Part shown: one piece after another, positions 63,776 to 64,000 of the stretch
Layout: each line of letters begins with the position of its first letter
Position numbering within the stretch: position 1 is the first letter of the stretch
NCBI RefSeq assembly: GCF_900187975.1
Contig: NZ_FZPC01000008.1
Coordinates: forward strand, 142,800 to 206,799
DNA length: 64,000 nucleotides
Reading direction: 5' to 3'
Source of the DNA: Pseudomonas delhiensis
GTDB taxonomy: Bacteria; Pseudomonadota; Gammaproteobacteria; Pseudomonadales; Pseudomonadaceae
Position numbers and translations under genes: made by a program
Notes under the pieces: generated by a model
What the model saw: the letters and a program-made list of their open reading frames with translations, nothing else
Databases searched by the model: none
Told to the model about the DNA's origin: nothing

Positions 63776-64000
63776 CATGAACTGAATACAAGATAGGACA
63801 CCCCATCGCAGGGCTTCTGCGACAGCACTCTCTCGCAGCGACCGGGAGTTCATAACGACCTGCCATGAGAGTATCCAACCAATCACAACAGCGCTCCACT
63901 GCAACGTATCCGCTCCATAAACCCCGTCTTCCTTTGACGAGTTGCGGTGATCAGGATGCGCTCGTCGGCGGGCAGTTCCACGGCAACAGCGCTTCGAAGT

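Overview
The window is about 64 kb of GC-rich DNA (visibly mid-60s % GC) from a Pseudomonas chromosome. The gene order amn ... aidB-like, tetR, ladS, thiD-thiE-hemL, miaB-phoH-ybeY-corC-lnt, leuS-lptE-holA, sltB3, lipA-lipB-ybeD, dacC-rlpA-sltB1-rodA-pbpA-rlmH-rsfS-nadD-proA matches, from memory, the P. aeruginosa PA3970-PA4008 backbone. It differs from P. aeruginosa at three accessory insertions, which suggests a relative such as the P. nitroreducens/citronellolis/knackmussii group. The species call is inference.

Region by region. 1-4.4 kb: an RluE-type pseudouridine synthase, an MBL-fold hydrolase, a repeat cluster, deoC and amn. 4.5-14.2 kb (accessory 1): a complete type I-E CRISPR-Cas locus, with cas3-cas8e-cse2-cas7-cas5-cas6e-cas1-cas2 on the minus strand and an array on each side (11 and 8 repeats). 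Both arrays and the operon run in the same direction. The two arrays use repeats that differ in the hairpin loop, but their leaders share an 8-bp motif exactly 48 bp from the first repeat. 14.2-19 kb: acyl-CoA dehydrogenase, TetR regulator and the calcium/Gac-pathway sensor kinase ladS. 19-35 kb: cofactor, tRNA-modification and envelope housekeeping genes on the plus strand, with a few small minus-strand genes and clusters of interspersed palindromic repeats.

35-43.8 kb (accessory 2): a hydantoinase/oxoprolinase pair (hyuB, hyuA), an AraC regulator, an NCS1-family permease, an outer-membrane porin and a small secreted protein. This looks like an uptake-and-hydrolysis module for a cyclic amide. 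A short arfA-like ribosome-rescue gene with a perfect hairpin inside its coding sequence sits within it. 43.9-45.2 kb: sltB3. 45.2-50.5 kb (accessory 3): a minimal four-gene chaperone-usher fimbrial operon (pilin, chaperone, usher, two-domain adhesin), with a possible decayed adhesin end downstream. 50.9-62.2 kb: lipoate synthesis and the cell-elongation/peptidoglycan cluster, with many overlapping start and stop codons. 62.5-63.7 kb: an alpha/beta hydrolase with a C-terminal PilZ-like extension. The last 270 bp hold another palindromic repeat.

I saw no rRNA, tRNA, transposase or phage gene. The items most worth follow-up are the two-array I-E locus with divergent repeats and a conserved leader motif, the intra-ORF hairpin of arfA, the hydrolase-PilZ fusion, the composite repeats, the A9 tract in rlpA and the adhesin remnant.
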